From Chloroflexota bacterium (GTDB lineage Bacteria > Chloroflexota > Dormibacteria > Dormibacterales > Dormibacteraceae): a stretch of DNA of 56,670 nucleotides. Below the pieces are notes generated by a model. That model was not told where the DNA came from and did not search any database. It was given only the letters and a program-made list of their open reading frames with translations. Below are positions 8,257-16,487 of the stretch, one piece after another. Positions within the stretch are counted from its first letter, which is position 1. Each line of letters begins with the position of its first letter. The stretch spans positions 1 to 56,670 of the forward strand of contig VBDR01000035.1 in the NCBI GenBank assembly GCA_005882135.1, in the 5' to 3' direction. The position numbers and the translations under genes are program-made.

Positions 8257-9900
8257 TTGAAAGTTCGGGCCCGCGATCCAAAACAGGTGTGGCAAGAGGA
8301 GTTCGAGTCCAGCCCCGCGCGCGACGACGGCATCGAGACCTCGACGATCTCCGGCGTCCCGCTCCAGCCGCTGTACACGTCCGAGGACCTGCCGCGGCGC
8401 GCTGAGGAATATCCGGGACAGTTTCCGTACACGCGGGGCATCCATCCGAGCGGCTATCGCGGGCGGCTTTGGACCATGCGCCAGTTTTCCGGTTTCGCGA
8501 CCGCGGAGGAGACCAACCGGCGCTACAAGTACCTGCTCGCCAACGGGCAGAACGGGTTGTCGGTCGCCTTCGACATGCCGACGCTGATGGGCCAGGACTC
8601 GGACGCGCCGACCAGCCGCGGCGAGGTCGGACACTGTGGCGTCGCCATCGACTCGCTCGCCGACATGGAGACGCTGTTCGACGGCATCCCGCTGGGTGAC
8701 ATCACGACGTCGATGACGATCAACTCTCCCGCGGCGATCCTGCTGTGCATGTACATCGCGGTCGCCGAGAAGCAAGGCGTGCCGGCGTCACAGCTAGGTG
8801 GCACGCTGCAGAACGACATCCTGAAAGAGTTCATCGCGCAGAAGGAGTTCATCTTTCCGCCGGCGCCGTCGATGCGGCTGGTCGTCGACTCGATCGAGTA
8901 CTGCGCCACCGAGGTGCCGAAGTGGAACACGATCTCGATCTCTGGCTACCACATTCGGGAAGCCGGTTCAACAGCTGCGCAAGAGCTGGCCTTCACGCTC
9001 GCCGACGGGATGGCCTACGTCGACGCTTGTCTCGAGCGCGGGATGCACATCGACGATTTCGCCTCCCGATTGTCGTTCTTCTTCGATGCTCATATCGATT
9101 TCTTCGAGGAGATCGCGAAGTTCCGCGCCGCCCGGCGAATCTGGGCGCGCTGGATGCGGGAGCGTTACGGCGCGCAGCAGGAGAGGTCCTGGAAGCTGCG
9201 CTTCCATGCCCAGACCGCCGGTGTCTCGCTGACCGCCCAGCAGCCCGAGCTGAACATCGCCCGGACCGCGATCGAGGCGCTCGCGGCCGTGCTCGGGGGC
9301 ACTCAGTCCCTGCACACGAATGCGATGGACGAGGTGTTCGCCTTGCCGACCGACAAGGCCGCCCGCCTCGCCCTGCGCACGCAGCAGCTGCTCGCCTACG
9401 AGACCGGCGTCGCGAACACCATCGACCCGCTCGGCGGCAGCTACTTCATCGAGTCGCTCACCGATGAGATGGAGCGTCAGGCCGAGGCCTACTTCAAGCG
9501 CATCGATGAGATCGGCGGCGTTATCCCCGCGATCGAGGTCGGGTTCTTCCAGAAGGAGATCGCCGACGCGGCGTTCCGCTATCAGCAGGAGCTGGAGCAG
9601 AAGCGCCGCCTCGTGGTCGGCGTCAACGAGTTCATGGTCGATGAGGAGGCGCCGATCGACATCCTGCGCATCGATCCTCGCCTCGAGAGCGAGCAGGCGG
9701 AGCGCGTCCAGCAGGTGCGCAGGAAGCGCGACCAGGCAAGGTGCACAAACGCCCTCCATCAGCTGCGCAAGGCCGCGGCCGGGACCGACAACCTGATGCC
9801 CTACATCCTGGATGCGGTGCGCGCGTATGCAACCGAGGGCGAGATCATGCACGCGTTGATCGAGGTGTTCGGCACCTATACCGAGACCGCCGTCGTATGA
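8257..9900 (+). CDS. icmA: Isobutyryl-CoA mutase-like large subunit (often named methylmalonyl-CoA mutase alpha)
   Basis: A 547-residue adenosylcobalamin-dependent mutase catalytic chain without its own B12 domain, partnered by the next gene. The TIM-barrel substrate domain is complete. By spacing, Phe77 (RQFSGF) and Gln195 (IAQKEF) take the places of Tyr89 and Arg207, which define methylmalonyl-CoA mutase; Phe/Gln is the signature of isobutyryl-CoA mutase (Phe80/Gln198). Tyr231-His232 match the conserved Tyr243-His244. The enzyme therefore probably interconverts isobutyryl-CoA and n-butyryl-CoA. The start is TTG. Partner order meaB-icmA-icmB and the acyl-CoA dehydrogenases upstream support branched/short-chain acyl-CoA metabolism. 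A mutase with another substrate, such as pivalyl-CoA, remains possible. Confidence 0.85.
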   Translation: MKVRARDPKQVWQEEFESSPARDDGIETSTISGVPLQPLYTSEDLPRRAEEYPGQFPYTRGIHPSGYRGRLWTMRQFSGFATAEETNRRYKYLLANGQNGLSVAFDMPTLMGQDSDAPTSRGEVGHCGVAIDSLADMETLFDGIPLGDITTSMTINSPAAILLCMYIAVAEKQGVPASQLGGTLQNDILKEFIAQKEFIFPPAPSMRLVVDSIEYCATEVPKWNTISISGYHIREAGSTAAQELAFTLADGMAYVDACLERGMHIDDFASRLSFFFDAHIDFFEEIAKFRAARRIWARWMRERYGAQQERSWKLRFHAQTAGVSLTAQQPELNIARTAIEALAAVLGGTQSLHTNAMDEVFALPTDKAARLALRTQQLLAYETGVANTIDPLGGSYFIESLTDEMERQAEAYFKRIDEIGGVIPAIEVGFFQKEIADAAFRYQQELEQKRRLVVGVNEFMVDEEAPIDILRIDPRLESEQAERVQQVRRKRDQARCTNALHQLRKAAAGTDNLMPYILDAVRAYATEGEIMHALIEVFGTYTETAVV

Positions 9901-10316
9901 GCGCGACGGCCGTCCGCCCGGTGCGCATCGTGGTGGCCAAGGTCGGCCTCGACGGTCACGACCGCGGCGTCAAGGTCGTGGCTCGTGCCCTGCGCGACGC
10001 CGGCTATGAGGTGATCTACACGGGACTGCGTCAGACCCCCGAGATGGTGGTCGACGCGGCGCTGCAGGAAGACGCCCAGGTGATCGGCCTGTCCATCCAC
10101 TCCGGGGCGCATATGACGCTCTTTCCCGCGGTGGTGGAAGAGCTGAAGCGCCGCCAGGCGACCGACATCGTGGTGTTCGGCGGCGGCATCATCCCGGACG
10201 ACGACATCGCAACTCTGAAAAAGCGCGGGGTGGCCGAGATCTTCACACCGGGCACGCCGCTGCAGGAGATCGTCGACTGGCTGCGCATGCGTTTTCCGGA
10301 GTCAACGCAAAAGTAG
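9897..10316 (+). CDS. icmB: B12-binding small subunit of the acyl-CoA mutase
   Basis: A 139-residue cobalamin-binding protein. The DxHxxG motif is present as Asp19-Gly-His21-Asp-Arg-Gly24; His21 would be the lower cobalt ligand (base-off/His-on). GLSIHSGAH and VVFGGGIIP complete the Rossmann-like B12 fold. The ATG overlaps the stop of the large subunit (ATGA), so the subunits are probably made in a fixed ratio. A longer reading from 9741 exists, but its N-terminus lies inside the large-subunit gene and is not homologous. The length matches stand-alone IcmB-type subunits. Confidence 0.92.
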   Translation: MSATAVRPVRIVVAKVGLDGHDRGVKVVARALRDAGYEVIYTGLRQTPEMVVDAALQEDAQVIGLSIHSGAHMTLFPAVVEELKRRQATDIVVFGGGIIPDDDIATLKKRGVAEIFTPGTPLQEIVDWLRMRFPESTQK

Positions 10317-10323
10317 ACGCGCT

Positions 10324-10794
10324 TCAGCTGGTGGTGACGATCGTCCCGGCGAGCTTGTCGTGGATGGCCTGGTGCTGCGAATCCCACAGCATCCACAACC
10401 AGCCCAGCGCCCCGATCAGGCAGAAGGTGAACAGAAGCTCCAACCACCAGACAAACCCGCGAAGCATCGCCATCCCCAGGCTCGGGAAGCCGCCTGTCGT
10501 GCGGTCGCGGACCCGAAAGCCGAAGACCATCATGCCGACCGTCTGGCCGCTCGAGCTCCAGAAATATCCGAAGTAACCGAGCGCGGCCAGGCCGGTGAAG
10601 ATCCCGGCCCCGCCAACGTTGCCTCGGAGCAGGGCGGAGACCACACCGAAGAGGACCAGCAGGATGACCGTGTCGATGAGCCCGCCGACGATTCTCAACC
10701 CCGGGCTGGCGAGGTCTGAGCGCACCGCCATCGCACCGACGCTGGGCGGCAAAGGCTGACCTCCTGGAGCGGGGGGCGGCGGTGGGTTACGCAC
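10324..10794 (-). CDS. RDD-family membrane protein with proline-rich N-terminus
   Basis: About 156 residues with a short proline-rich start (RNPPPPPAPGG), then an RDD domain: LRIVGGLIDTVILLVLF, a second membrane helix near YFGYFWSSSGQTVG, FGFRVRDRTTG, and a last pair of helices ending in HQAIHDKLAGT. RDD proteins are small membrane proteins of mostly unknown role, some linked to sodium/proton exchange. I chose the GTG at 10794 because a TATGAT -10 box ends exactly 10 nt upstream; the ATG at 10809 would overlap that box. It is convergent with icmB and divergent from the L25 gene. Confidence 0.78.
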   Translation of the reverse strand: MRNPPPPPAPGGQPLPPSVGAMAVRSDLASPGLRIVGGLIDTVILLVLFGVVSALLRGNVGGAGIFTGLAALGYFGYFWSSSGQTVGMMVFGFRVRDRTTGGFPSLGMAMLRGFVWWLELLFTFCLIGALGWLWMLWDSQHQAIHDKLAGTIVTTS

Positions 10795-10803
10795 GGCTTG
10801 GCG

Positions 10804-10810
10804 TATCATA
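10804..10810. promoter_or_regulatory. Overlapping divergent -10 boxes (TATCAT / TATGAT)
   Basis: The segment reads TATCAT (10804-10809) on the plus strand and TATGAT (10810-10805) on the minus strand. It could serve the L25 gene and the RDD gene back to back, with 10 nt to the RDD GTG and 30 nt to the L25 ATG. Confidence 0.4.
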
Positions 10811-10815
10811 TGCAG

Positions 10816-10833
10816 GCCTCTCCAACCAGAGGC
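10816..10833 (+). promoter_or_regulatory. Short leader hairpin before the L25 gene
   Basis: GCCTCT-ccaacc-AGAGGC is a perfect 6-bp stem with a 6-nt loop, ending 6 nt before the L25 ATG. It would lie in a leader of about 24 nt if the TATCAT box is used. It could affect initiation or bind a protein; it may also be chance. Confidence 0.3.
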
Positions 10834-10839
10834 ACAGCC

Positions 10840-11499
10840 ATGCAACTCAAAGCCTCGCCCCGCCAGCCGCTCGGCAAGCGCTCGCGCCGCATGTTGCGGG
10901 AGGGCAAGCTGCCCGCAATCGTCTACGGGCACAACACGGAGGCGACGCCGATCACCCTCGACCGGCTCGAGTTCCAGAAGGTGTTCGTCAAGTCGGGCCG
11001 CACGCACCTGGTCGACCTGGTGCTGGACGGCGACAGGACGGAGAAGGTGTTGGTGCGTGAGATCCAGACCCACCCCCGCCGCCTCGGCCCGATCCACGTC
11101 GACTTCTACCAGGTCAACCTGCAGGAGAAGATCGAGGTCGACGTCCCAATCCACCTGGTGGGTGAATCAGGGCCGGTGAAGCAGGGCGACGCCGACATCC
11201 TTCAGCCCATGCACTCGGTCCGGGTCGAATGCTTGCCCTCCGATATCCCGGAGGCGTTCCAGGTCGACATCACTCCGCTGGAGGAGATCGAAGCCGAGCT
11301 TCGCGTGTCCGACCTCAAGGTTCCCGGTGGCGTGACGGTGCTCGACGATCCCGAAGAGCTGATCGTCAAGATCGTGCACAAGCGCGAGCTCAAGGTCGAA
11401 GAGGAGCTGCCGGCCGCGGAGGCCGCGGTGCCGGCCGAGGGCGAAGTCGCTGCCGAGGGCGAGGCTCCCGCCGCCGAGGAAGCCGAGACCGAGGAATGA
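10840..11499 (+). CDS. rplY: Large ribosomal subunit protein L25, general stress (CTC) form
   Basis: A 219-residue L25/CTC protein that binds 5S rRNA in the 50S subunit. The N-terminal domain has LGKRSRRMLREGKLPAIVYG followed by the 5S-binding beta barrel, and the CTC-type C-terminal domain includes VDFYQVNLQEKIEVDVPI and VEVDVP-like strands. The last 40 residues are an Ala/Glu-rich acidic tail. I chose the ATG at 10840; the reading upstream (from 10798) would run through the promoter. Its stop overlaps the start of the MscS gene. Confidence 0.92.
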   Translation: MQLKASPRQPLGKRSRRMLREGKLPAIVYGHNTEATPITLDRLEFQKVFVKSGRTHLVDLVLDGDRTEKVLVREIQTHPRRLGPIHVDFYQVNLQEKIEVDVPIHLVGESGPVKQGDADILQPMHSVRVECLPSDIPEAFQVDITPLEEIEAELRVSDLKVPGGVTVLDDPEELIVKIVHKRELKVEEELPAAEAAVPAEGEVAAEGEAPAAEEAETEE

Positions 11500-12050
11500 T
11501 CCCGGCCGCCTCGCGAGGCGGCTTCGAGCTTCCTACCAGCGGGCCGGTCCACGATTTCGGTTTCATCGCCGCCGGCCTTGTCGTCTTCCTTGCGTTCATA
11601 GTCGCCTCCCGTCTCGTCGCCCGATTCGCCGGCGACCAGCTGAGGAAGCGGCAGGTCCGGGGCGACATGATCGTGCTTGGTCGCCGCGCCGTGACGGCCG
11701 CCGTCATCGTGCTCGGCCTCTTCGCCGCTTTGGGTTTTGCCGTCCAGAGCGCGAACGTCACTCTCTTCGGCCTGCTCCTGGCCACCGTGGTGGCCGCGCT
11801 CGGCGTGCAGGAGCTGCTGCAGGACTACGTGTCCGGTTACTACGTCCTGCTCGAGCGCCACATCCGGGTCGGTGACCGCATCACGTTCAACGGCAACGCG
11901 GGCACGGTGACCGAGGTGCGGCTTCGGGTGACGCTGCTCAAGAGCGACGAGGGGGACCTGATCGTGGTCCCAAACTCGGAGCTGTTCACCAAGCCGGTGA
12001 CGGTCCACAAATCGCCCGCGCGCGAATCTACGCCAGCGCCCCCAGCGTAA
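11496..12050 (+). CDS. Small MscS-family mechanosensitive channel
   Basis: A 184-residue protein with three hydrophobic segments (about residues 22-40, 63-85 and 88-105). The last corresponds to pore helix TM3, followed by the conserved beta domain: ELLQDYVSGYYVLLERHIRVGDRI, GTVTEVRLRVTLLKSDEGDLIVVPNSEL. The C-terminal alpha/beta domain of full-length MscS is mostly missing, so this is a minimal form. MscS proteins open under membrane tension to release solutes. ATGA overlap links it to the L25 gene, and its 3' end overlaps the convergent NDK-like gene by 23 bases. Confidence 0.85.
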   Translation: MIPAASRGGFELPTSGPVHDFGFIAAGLVVFLAFIVASRLVARFAGDQLRKRQVRGDMIVLGRRAVTAAVIVLGLFAALGFAVQSANVTLFGLLLATVVAALGVQELLQDYVSGYYVLLERHIRVGDRITFNGNAGTVTEVRLRVTLLKSDEGDLIVVPNSELFTKPVTVHKSPARESTPAPPA

Positions 12051-12648
12051 TCCGCCGCAGCGCATCCAGCTCGCCGCCCTCGACGCCGGATTCCTCGGCC
12101 AGCAGCTCCCCGATCACCTGCGAGGCCAGATCGACATGGATGCCGCCCGCGACCTGGGTCGCCAGCGAACGCAGGTGATACGTGTGGTCGGGCTTGTCGG
12201 AGGAGTCTTCGAGGCGGACCTTCACCTCGTCGAGCTGCACGAACCCTGACCATCGCTTGACCTCCGACGCGCCGGTCTCGGCAGCGTCCGAAAGGTGGAG
12301 ACAGTTGAGGCCGCCGAAGATCCCGTAGCGTTCGCGAAGCGACCCCGGCCTCGACTTGGCGATTTGTGTTTCACCCAGGTCGTAACGCATCTGCATGAGT
12401 GATTCCGCGGATGCGGTGACGCGGCCGACCAGCACCGGAAGCGCGGTCATGAAGTCGACGAGCCACGGAAAGAACGGCCGGCCCTGCAGGAAGTCGTAGT
12501 GACTTTCGATCAAGGATGCAGGCGGTTGAAACCACTCGAGCGATTCCACCTTCCAGTCGCGCTCGGTGACCAGCCAGCCCCAGATCCCGGCCCGCGCGGC
12601 GAGCCGGTAGGCGGAGTCAGGTTTGAAGATGAGAAGCGCGTCAGCCAC
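12028..12648 (-). CDS. Nucleoside diphosphate kinase-like protein with C-terminal extension
   Basis: Residues 1-140 align with nucleoside diphosphate kinase: LLIFKPDSAYR near the start, HYDFLQGRPFFPWLVDFMT, RPGSLRERYG and NCLHLSDAAETGASEVKRW. The phosphate-accepting His is kept at position 118, as is the Arg before it. NDK transfers the gamma phosphate of ATP to other NDPs. Two features are unlike the housekeeping enzyme: divergent loops (FGGLNCLHLSD instead of the usual N-x-x-HGSD) and about 65 extra residues at the end. Activity is therefore plausible but not certain. It ends 8 nt from the rarA stop and is transcribed in the same direction. Confidence 0.75.
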   Translation of the reverse strand: MADALLIFKPDSAYRLAARAGIWGWLVTERDWKVESLEWFQPPASLIESHYDFLQGRPFFPWLVDFMTALPVLVGRVTASAESLMQMRYDLGETQIAKSRPGSLRERYGIFGGLNCLHLSDAAETGASEVKRWSGFVQLDEVKVRLEDSSDKPDHTYHLRSLATQVAGGIHVDLASQVIGELLAEESGVEGGELDALRRITLGALA

Positions 12649-12656
12649 GGACGAGT

Positions 12657-13904
12657 CTATTTTCCCGGCTTGCGGTCGCGGGGATTGGGTGCGTAGACCT
12701 TGCGGCCCTTCAGCTTCTCCGGCATGTGGACCTGGTCGGCGATGCCCTCCTCGAAATCGTGCGCGTACTTGTAGCCGCGGCCATAGCCCATCGACTTCAT
12801 CAAGCCGGTCGGTGCGTTGCGCAGGTGCATCGGCACCGACTCGTTGCCGGTTTCCTGGATCAGCTCGCGCGCGGCGCCGTACGAAGTCAGCGCGGAGTTC
12901 GACTTCGGAGCCAGCGCCAGATACAGCGCCGCTTCCGTCAGAGGCAGCACCGCCTCGGGCATGCCGACGAAGTGCGCCGCCTGCTGCGCCGCGACAGCGA
13001 CGGGCAGGGCCTGCGGGTCGGCGAGGCCGACGTCTTCGGCGGCCAGGATGACCAGCCGGCGCGCGACGAACATCACGTCCTCGCCGGCCTCCAGCATGCG
13101 GGCCATCCAGTAGACGGCCGCGTCCGGATCGCTGCCCCGAACGCTCTTGATGAGAGCGGAGACGATGTCGTAGTGCTGGTCGCCGGCGCGGTCGTAAAGC
13201 AGGTGGCGCTGCTGCAGCGCGCCCTCCACCTGCTCGAGCCCGATCGCCGCCTCGCCGGCCAGCGCCGCCGCCGCTTCCAGACCGTTGAGGGCCACGCGGG
13301 CGTCGCCGCGCGCCACCTCGAGCAGCGCATCCATGGCGTCGCCATCAATCGTCGCGTGGAGCTCTTGCAGGCCGCGCTCGACCACCTGCTTCAGCTCCTC
13401 GCGGTCCAGCTGTTCGAGACGGAAGACGCGGCTGCGCGAGAGCAGGGGAGAGATGACTTCGAACGACGGGTTCTCGGTCGTGGCCCCGATCAAGGTCACC
13501 GTGCCGTCTTCGACATGCGGCAGGATGGCGTCCTGCTGCGCCTTGTTGAAACGGTGGATCTCGTCGATGAAAAGCACCGTTCGCAGCCCGGCTCGCCTGT
13601 GCACCCTGGCCTCGGCGACCACCTTGCGCAGGTCGGCCACGCCCGCGGTCACGGCTGACATCGAGACCATGCGGGCGTTGGTCTCGGTCGCGAGCAGACG
13701 GGCGAGAGTCGTTTTGCCGCTCCCGGGCGGGCCCCACAGGACGATGCTCGGCAGGTGGCCGGAGCGGGTGAGCTGGCGGAGCACGTCCACCACCTGGCGC
13801 TGGCCCACGAGCTGGTCGAAGGTCCTGGGGCGCATGCGGGTCGCCAGCGGGGCTGCGGGCTCCGAGCCGGCCGGGATCGGGAAAAGCTCGCCCTGGTCCG
13901 CCAT
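12657..13904 (-). CDS. rarA: Replication-associated recombination protein RarA/MgsA (AAA+ ATPase)
   Basis: A 415-residue AAA+ ATPase of the clamp-loader group that acts at stalled replication forks. It has Walker A WGPPGSGKTTLA (about residues 58-68), Walker B LFIDEIHRFNKAQQDA, sensor 1 LIGATTENPSFEV, the SRSRVF arginine-finger region and the C-terminal MgsA tetramerisation domain (EDVGLADPQALPVA, GYGRGYKYAHDF). I start at the ATG at 13904 (MADQGELFP); the longer version adds 16 non-homologous residues. It lies back to back with the zinc-ribbon/GGDEF gene, with about 60 bases between. Confidence 0.95.
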   Translation of the reverse strand: MADQGELFPIPAGSEPAAPLATRMRPRTFDQLVGQRQVVDVLRQLTRSGHLPSIVLWGPPGSGKTTLARLLATETNARMVSMSAVTAGVADLRKVVAEARVHRRAGLRTVLFIDEIHRFNKAQQDAILPHVEDGTVTLIGATTENPSFEVISPLLSRSRVFRLEQLDREELKQVVERGLQELHATIDGDAMDALLEVARGDARVALNGLEAAAALAGEAAIGLEQVEGALQQRHLLYDRAGDQHYDIVSALIKSVRGSDPDAAVYWMARMLEAGEDVMFVARRLVILAAEDVGLADPQALPVAVAAQQAAHFVGMPEAVLPLTEAALYLALAPKSNSALTSYGAARELIQETGNESVPMHLRNAPTGLMKSMGYGRGYKYAHDFEEGIADQVHMPEKLKGRKVYAPNPRDRKPGK

Positions 13905-13952
13905 CTCCTGAATTCTGAACTGGGAACAGGTAGGGGCCGGAGGACAGATCAC

Positions 13953-13958
13953 TACAAT
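13953..13958 (+). promoter_or_regulatory. -10 box TACAAT
   Basis: TACAAT ends 8 nt before the ATG at 13967, in the divergent space from rarA. It also argues against the TTG at 13958 as the start. Confidence 0.4.
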
Positions 13959-13966
13959 TGCCGCCC

Positions 13967-14614
13967 ATGGCGACCTGCTGGTATTGCAGCTCCGAGGTGC
14001 CGGAGACCTCCCAGTACTGCCCGAGCTGCGGCCACAGCCAGACCGACCGGACCTCGAGCCCCCTTTTCGGGGTGGTCGACCCGGTGACCGGGATCTGGAA
14101 CTCGAAGTTCGTCAACGCCCTGGTCGGCCAGGAGGCCAATCGCGCCGTCCGCTACCACCGGCCGCTGTCTGTGCTGACGGTCGAGCTGGACCACGCCGAG
14201 CACATCCATAAGGAGCTCGAGGCGGTCCAGATCGAGGGCCTGTTGCGCGAGCTGGCGGAGCGGCTCGGCCAGGCGATCCGCGACACCGACACGGTTGGAT
14301 TCCTGGACGCAGACGGGCCGCCGCACTTTGCGATCGTTCTGCCCGAAACCGACGAGCAGGGGGCGGCGCTGGCGGCAGACAAGATCCGGCGCTCGATCGC
14401 CTCCCATGACTTCGGAACCACGGGCGCCTGGAGGCGGATCACAGTGAGCTGCGGCGCGGCGACCATCGACGCCGGTTACCGCCCGATGGACGAGGCCGGC
14501 ATGATGAACCGGCGCGAGTACACCGGCAACCTGCTGCGTCAGGCCTACGAAGCGCTCGACTACGGCCGCTCAGCGGGGACTAACCGCACCACCGTCGGCG
14601 CCTACCGACCCTGA
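13967..14614 (+). CDS. Zinc-ribbon protein with a degenerate GGDEF-like domain
   Basis: A 215-residue protein. The N-terminus carries two CxxC knuckles (CWYC and CPSC, residues 4-26) forming a zinc ribbon. The rest resembles a diguanylate cyclase fold: DPVTGIWNSKFVNAL matches the usual D-x-L-T-G-L-x-N-R start, and HFAIVLPETDEQGA the GGDEF(F/A)-x-x-LP region. The signature itself is replaced by DADGPPHF, so catalysis of c-di-GMP synthesis is very unlikely; it may sense nucleotides or serve as a structural partner. The ATG at 13967 follows a TACAAT box. It ends next to the histidine phosphatase gene. Confidence 0.7.
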   Translation: MATCWYCSSEVPETSQYCPSCGHSQTDRTSSPLFGVVDPVTGIWNSKFVNALVGQEANRAVRYHRPLSVLTVELDHAEHIHKELEAVQIEGLLRELAERLGQAIRDTDTVGFLDADGPPHFAIVLPETDEQGAALAADKIRRSIASHDFGTTGAWRRITVSCGAATIDAGYRPMDEAGMMNRREYTGNLLRQAYEALDYGRSAGTNRTTVGAYRP

Positions 14615-15243
14615 CGCGCTTTTTCCTCATCCGGCATGCGGAGGTCGAAAACCCGCACCGGGTGCTTTACGGCCACTTGAACGGTTTCCCCCTCAGCGCC
14701 CTCGGCCGGGCGCAGGCGGCCGCGGTTGGGGAAGCGCTGCGACCGGCAGGGATCAGCCGCATCGTCCACAGCCCGCTCGATCGAGCAGCTGAGACGGCGG
14801 AGATCATCGCCGAGAAATTGACCCCCCGTCCCGCGTTCGAGACCGACGCCGAACTCCGCGAGGCGGAGTTCTCGCGCTATCTGCAAGGGATTCCGTACTG
14901 GCAGATCCCGGTCCGGCGTCCCCTCTGGGTCGTGCACAAGGCAAAGCGCGGACTTCTGCCTGGCGATGAGACGATCGAGGCCATGGGCGAGCGCGTGCTG
15001 CGGGTCGTCCGCCGCCTCGCCCGCGAGCATCCGGACGAGACGATCGCGATCATCAGCCACGCCGATCCCCTGAACTCCGCATGGATCCTGCTCGATGGAC
15101 GGCCGCAAAACGAGCGCGAGATGCACCGCAGCGGAATTGGCAAGGCGGGAATGCTGGAGCTCGAGATGGACGGTCAGACGCCGAAGGCGTGGAAATACAT
15201 TCCGCCGCCGCAGGTGCAGAAGCCGGCGAGCGCCGCCGCCTAA
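14611..15243 (+). CDS. Histidine phosphatase family protein (phosphoglycerate mutase-like)
   Basis: The catalytic RHAE motif (FFLIRHAEVEN) is encoded at about 14620-14652, upstream of the first canonical start in this frame (GTG 14662). The most likely beginning is CTG at 14611, whose last two bases overlap the TGA of the previous gene, giving about 210 residues. Other family features are HSPLDRAAETAEIIAEKL, the acid/base region LREAEFSRY and IISHADPLNSAW with the second catalytic His. Such enzymes hydrolyse phosphomonoesters via a phosphohistidine; the substrate is unknown. The glycosidase gene starts at the next base. Confidence 0.82.
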   Translation: MTRFFLIRHAEVENPHRVLYGHLNGFPLSALGRAQAAAVGEALRPAGISRIVHSPLDRAAETAEIIAEKLTPRPAFETDAELREAEFSRYLQGIPYWQIPVRRPLWVVHKAKRGLLPGDETIEAMGERVLRVVRRLAREHPDETIAIISHADPLNSAWILLDGRPQNEREMHRSGIGKAGMLELEMDGQTPKAWKYIPPPQVQKPASAAA

Positions 15244-16473
15244 TTGACGCGCGGATTCCCGAAAGGGTTTCTCTGGGGAACGTCCAGCGCGGCGCACCAG
15301 GTCGAGGGCGACAACCGAAACTGCGACTGGTGGGAGTGGGAGCAGCAACCCGGGCGCATTGACGGAGGTGATACCTCGGCGGTCGCTTGCGACCACTATC
15401 ACCGGTACCGCGAAGACTTCGCGCTGCTTCGTGAGCTGAACCAGAACGCGCACAGGCTCTCGATCGAGTGGTCGCGCATCGAGCCTTCAGAAGGAGAGTT
15501 CGATTCGCGTCAGCTCCGCCACTATCGCGACGTGCTCGGCGAGCTGCGCGAGCAGCGGATCACCTCGATGGTCACCCTGCACCACTTCACAAGTCCGCTT
15601 TGGTTCGCGCGCAAGGGGGGCTGGACGGCGCCGGACGCACCGCGCGCATTCATGTCCTTCGTGCATCGCGTCATCGACGAGCTCGGAGACCTCGTCGGCA
15701 TGTGGTGCACCATCAACGAGCCCAGCATCTATGGCGCGAACGGTTGGATCACGGGCGACTTTCCCCCTGGGCGCCACGGTGACCTGGCCGGTCAGTACCG
15801 GGTCACGGGGAACCTGCACCGCGCTCATGAGCTGGCCTACGCCGCCATCAAGCGCCGCTGGCCGGACGCGCCGGTCGGGCTCTCGCACCACAAGTTTCTG
15901 TTCATACCCGCGTCTCGCAACCCGGCCGATCGCCTCGCGGCCAGGGCGGCGCAGGCGGTCACGGACCGCTGGCCGGTCGGGCCCGCGCAGCTGGGAAGGA
16001 TCGTCGACGCGACCTGCGATTACATCGGCGTCGCGCACTACTGGGGCCAGATGTGCGCGTTCGATCCGCGGCGGCCGCGGGAGCAGTTCGTCCGGCGTTT
16101 CAATCCGCCTGGCGCAGAGGTCACTGAGATGGGCTGGGCCTCGGATCCTCGGTGGATGCGAGGCGTGTTGAACGAGCTGCGGCGCTACCACAAGCCGGTC
16201 TACATCACAGAGAACGGGATCGCCACCGCCGACGACAGCCGGCGCGAGGCGTACCTGCCTGCGATCCTGGCCCAGGTGCATTCGGCGATCGAGGACGGCG
16301 TCGACGTCCGTGGCTACTTTCACTGGACGAACATGGACAACTTCGAGTGGGCGAAGGGCTACACGGCTCACTTCGGGCTCATCGCCGTGGATCGGAAGAC
16401 GCTCGACAGGACGGTGAAGCCGAGTGGTCGCCTCTACGCCCGAATCGCGACCGCGAACGCGCTCTCGAGTTAA
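15244..16473 (+). CDS. Glycoside hydrolase family 1 beta-glycosidase
   Basis: A 409-residue GH1 enzyme with the N-terminal signature FLWGTSSAAHQVEG, the acid/base motif TINEP and the nucleophile motif ITENG. HRLSIEWSRIEPSEG and HWTNMDNFEWAKGY (substrate-contact Trp and Glu) are also intact, so it should hydrolyse beta-glucosides or related beta-linked sugars with retention. No signal peptide is seen, so it acts in the cytoplasm. The start is TTG, right after the histidine phosphatase stop. It is slightly shorter than typical GH1 enzymes (about 440-470). Confidence 0.9.
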   Translation: MTRGFPKGFLWGTSSAAHQVEGDNRNCDWWEWEQQPGRIDGGDTSAVACDHYHRYREDFALLRELNQNAHRLSIEWSRIEPSEGEFDSRQLRHYRDVLGELREQRITSMVTLHHFTSPLWFARKGGWTAPDAPRAFMSFVHRVIDELGDLVGMWCTINEPSIYGANGWITGDFPPGRHGDLAGQYRVTGNLHRAHELAYAAIKRRWPDAPVGLSHHKFLFIPASRNPADRLAARAAQAVTDRWPVGPAQLGRIVDATCDYIGVAHYWGQMCAFDPRRPREQFVRRFNPPGAEVTEMGWASDPRWMRGVLNELRRYHKPVYITENGIATADDSRREAYLPAILAQVHSAIEDGVDVRGYFHWTNMDNFEWAKGYTAHFGLIAVDRKTLDRTVKPSGRLYARIATANALSS

Positions 16474-16474
16474 C

Positions 16475-16480
16475 TAGACT
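16475..16480 (+). promoter_or_regulatory. -10 box TAGACT for the ccm operon
   Basis: TAGACT ends 7 nt before the ATG of the TlpA-like gene, just after the glycosidase stop. It is the only promoter-like sequence seen for the whole ccm operon. Confidence 0.4.
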
Positions 16481-16487
16481 CACCCCG

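Noticed and set aside
8257..9900. Plain methylmalonyl-CoA mutase
   Set aside because: The two residues that bind the methylmalonyl carboxylate are Phe and Gln here, as in isobutyryl-CoA mutase.
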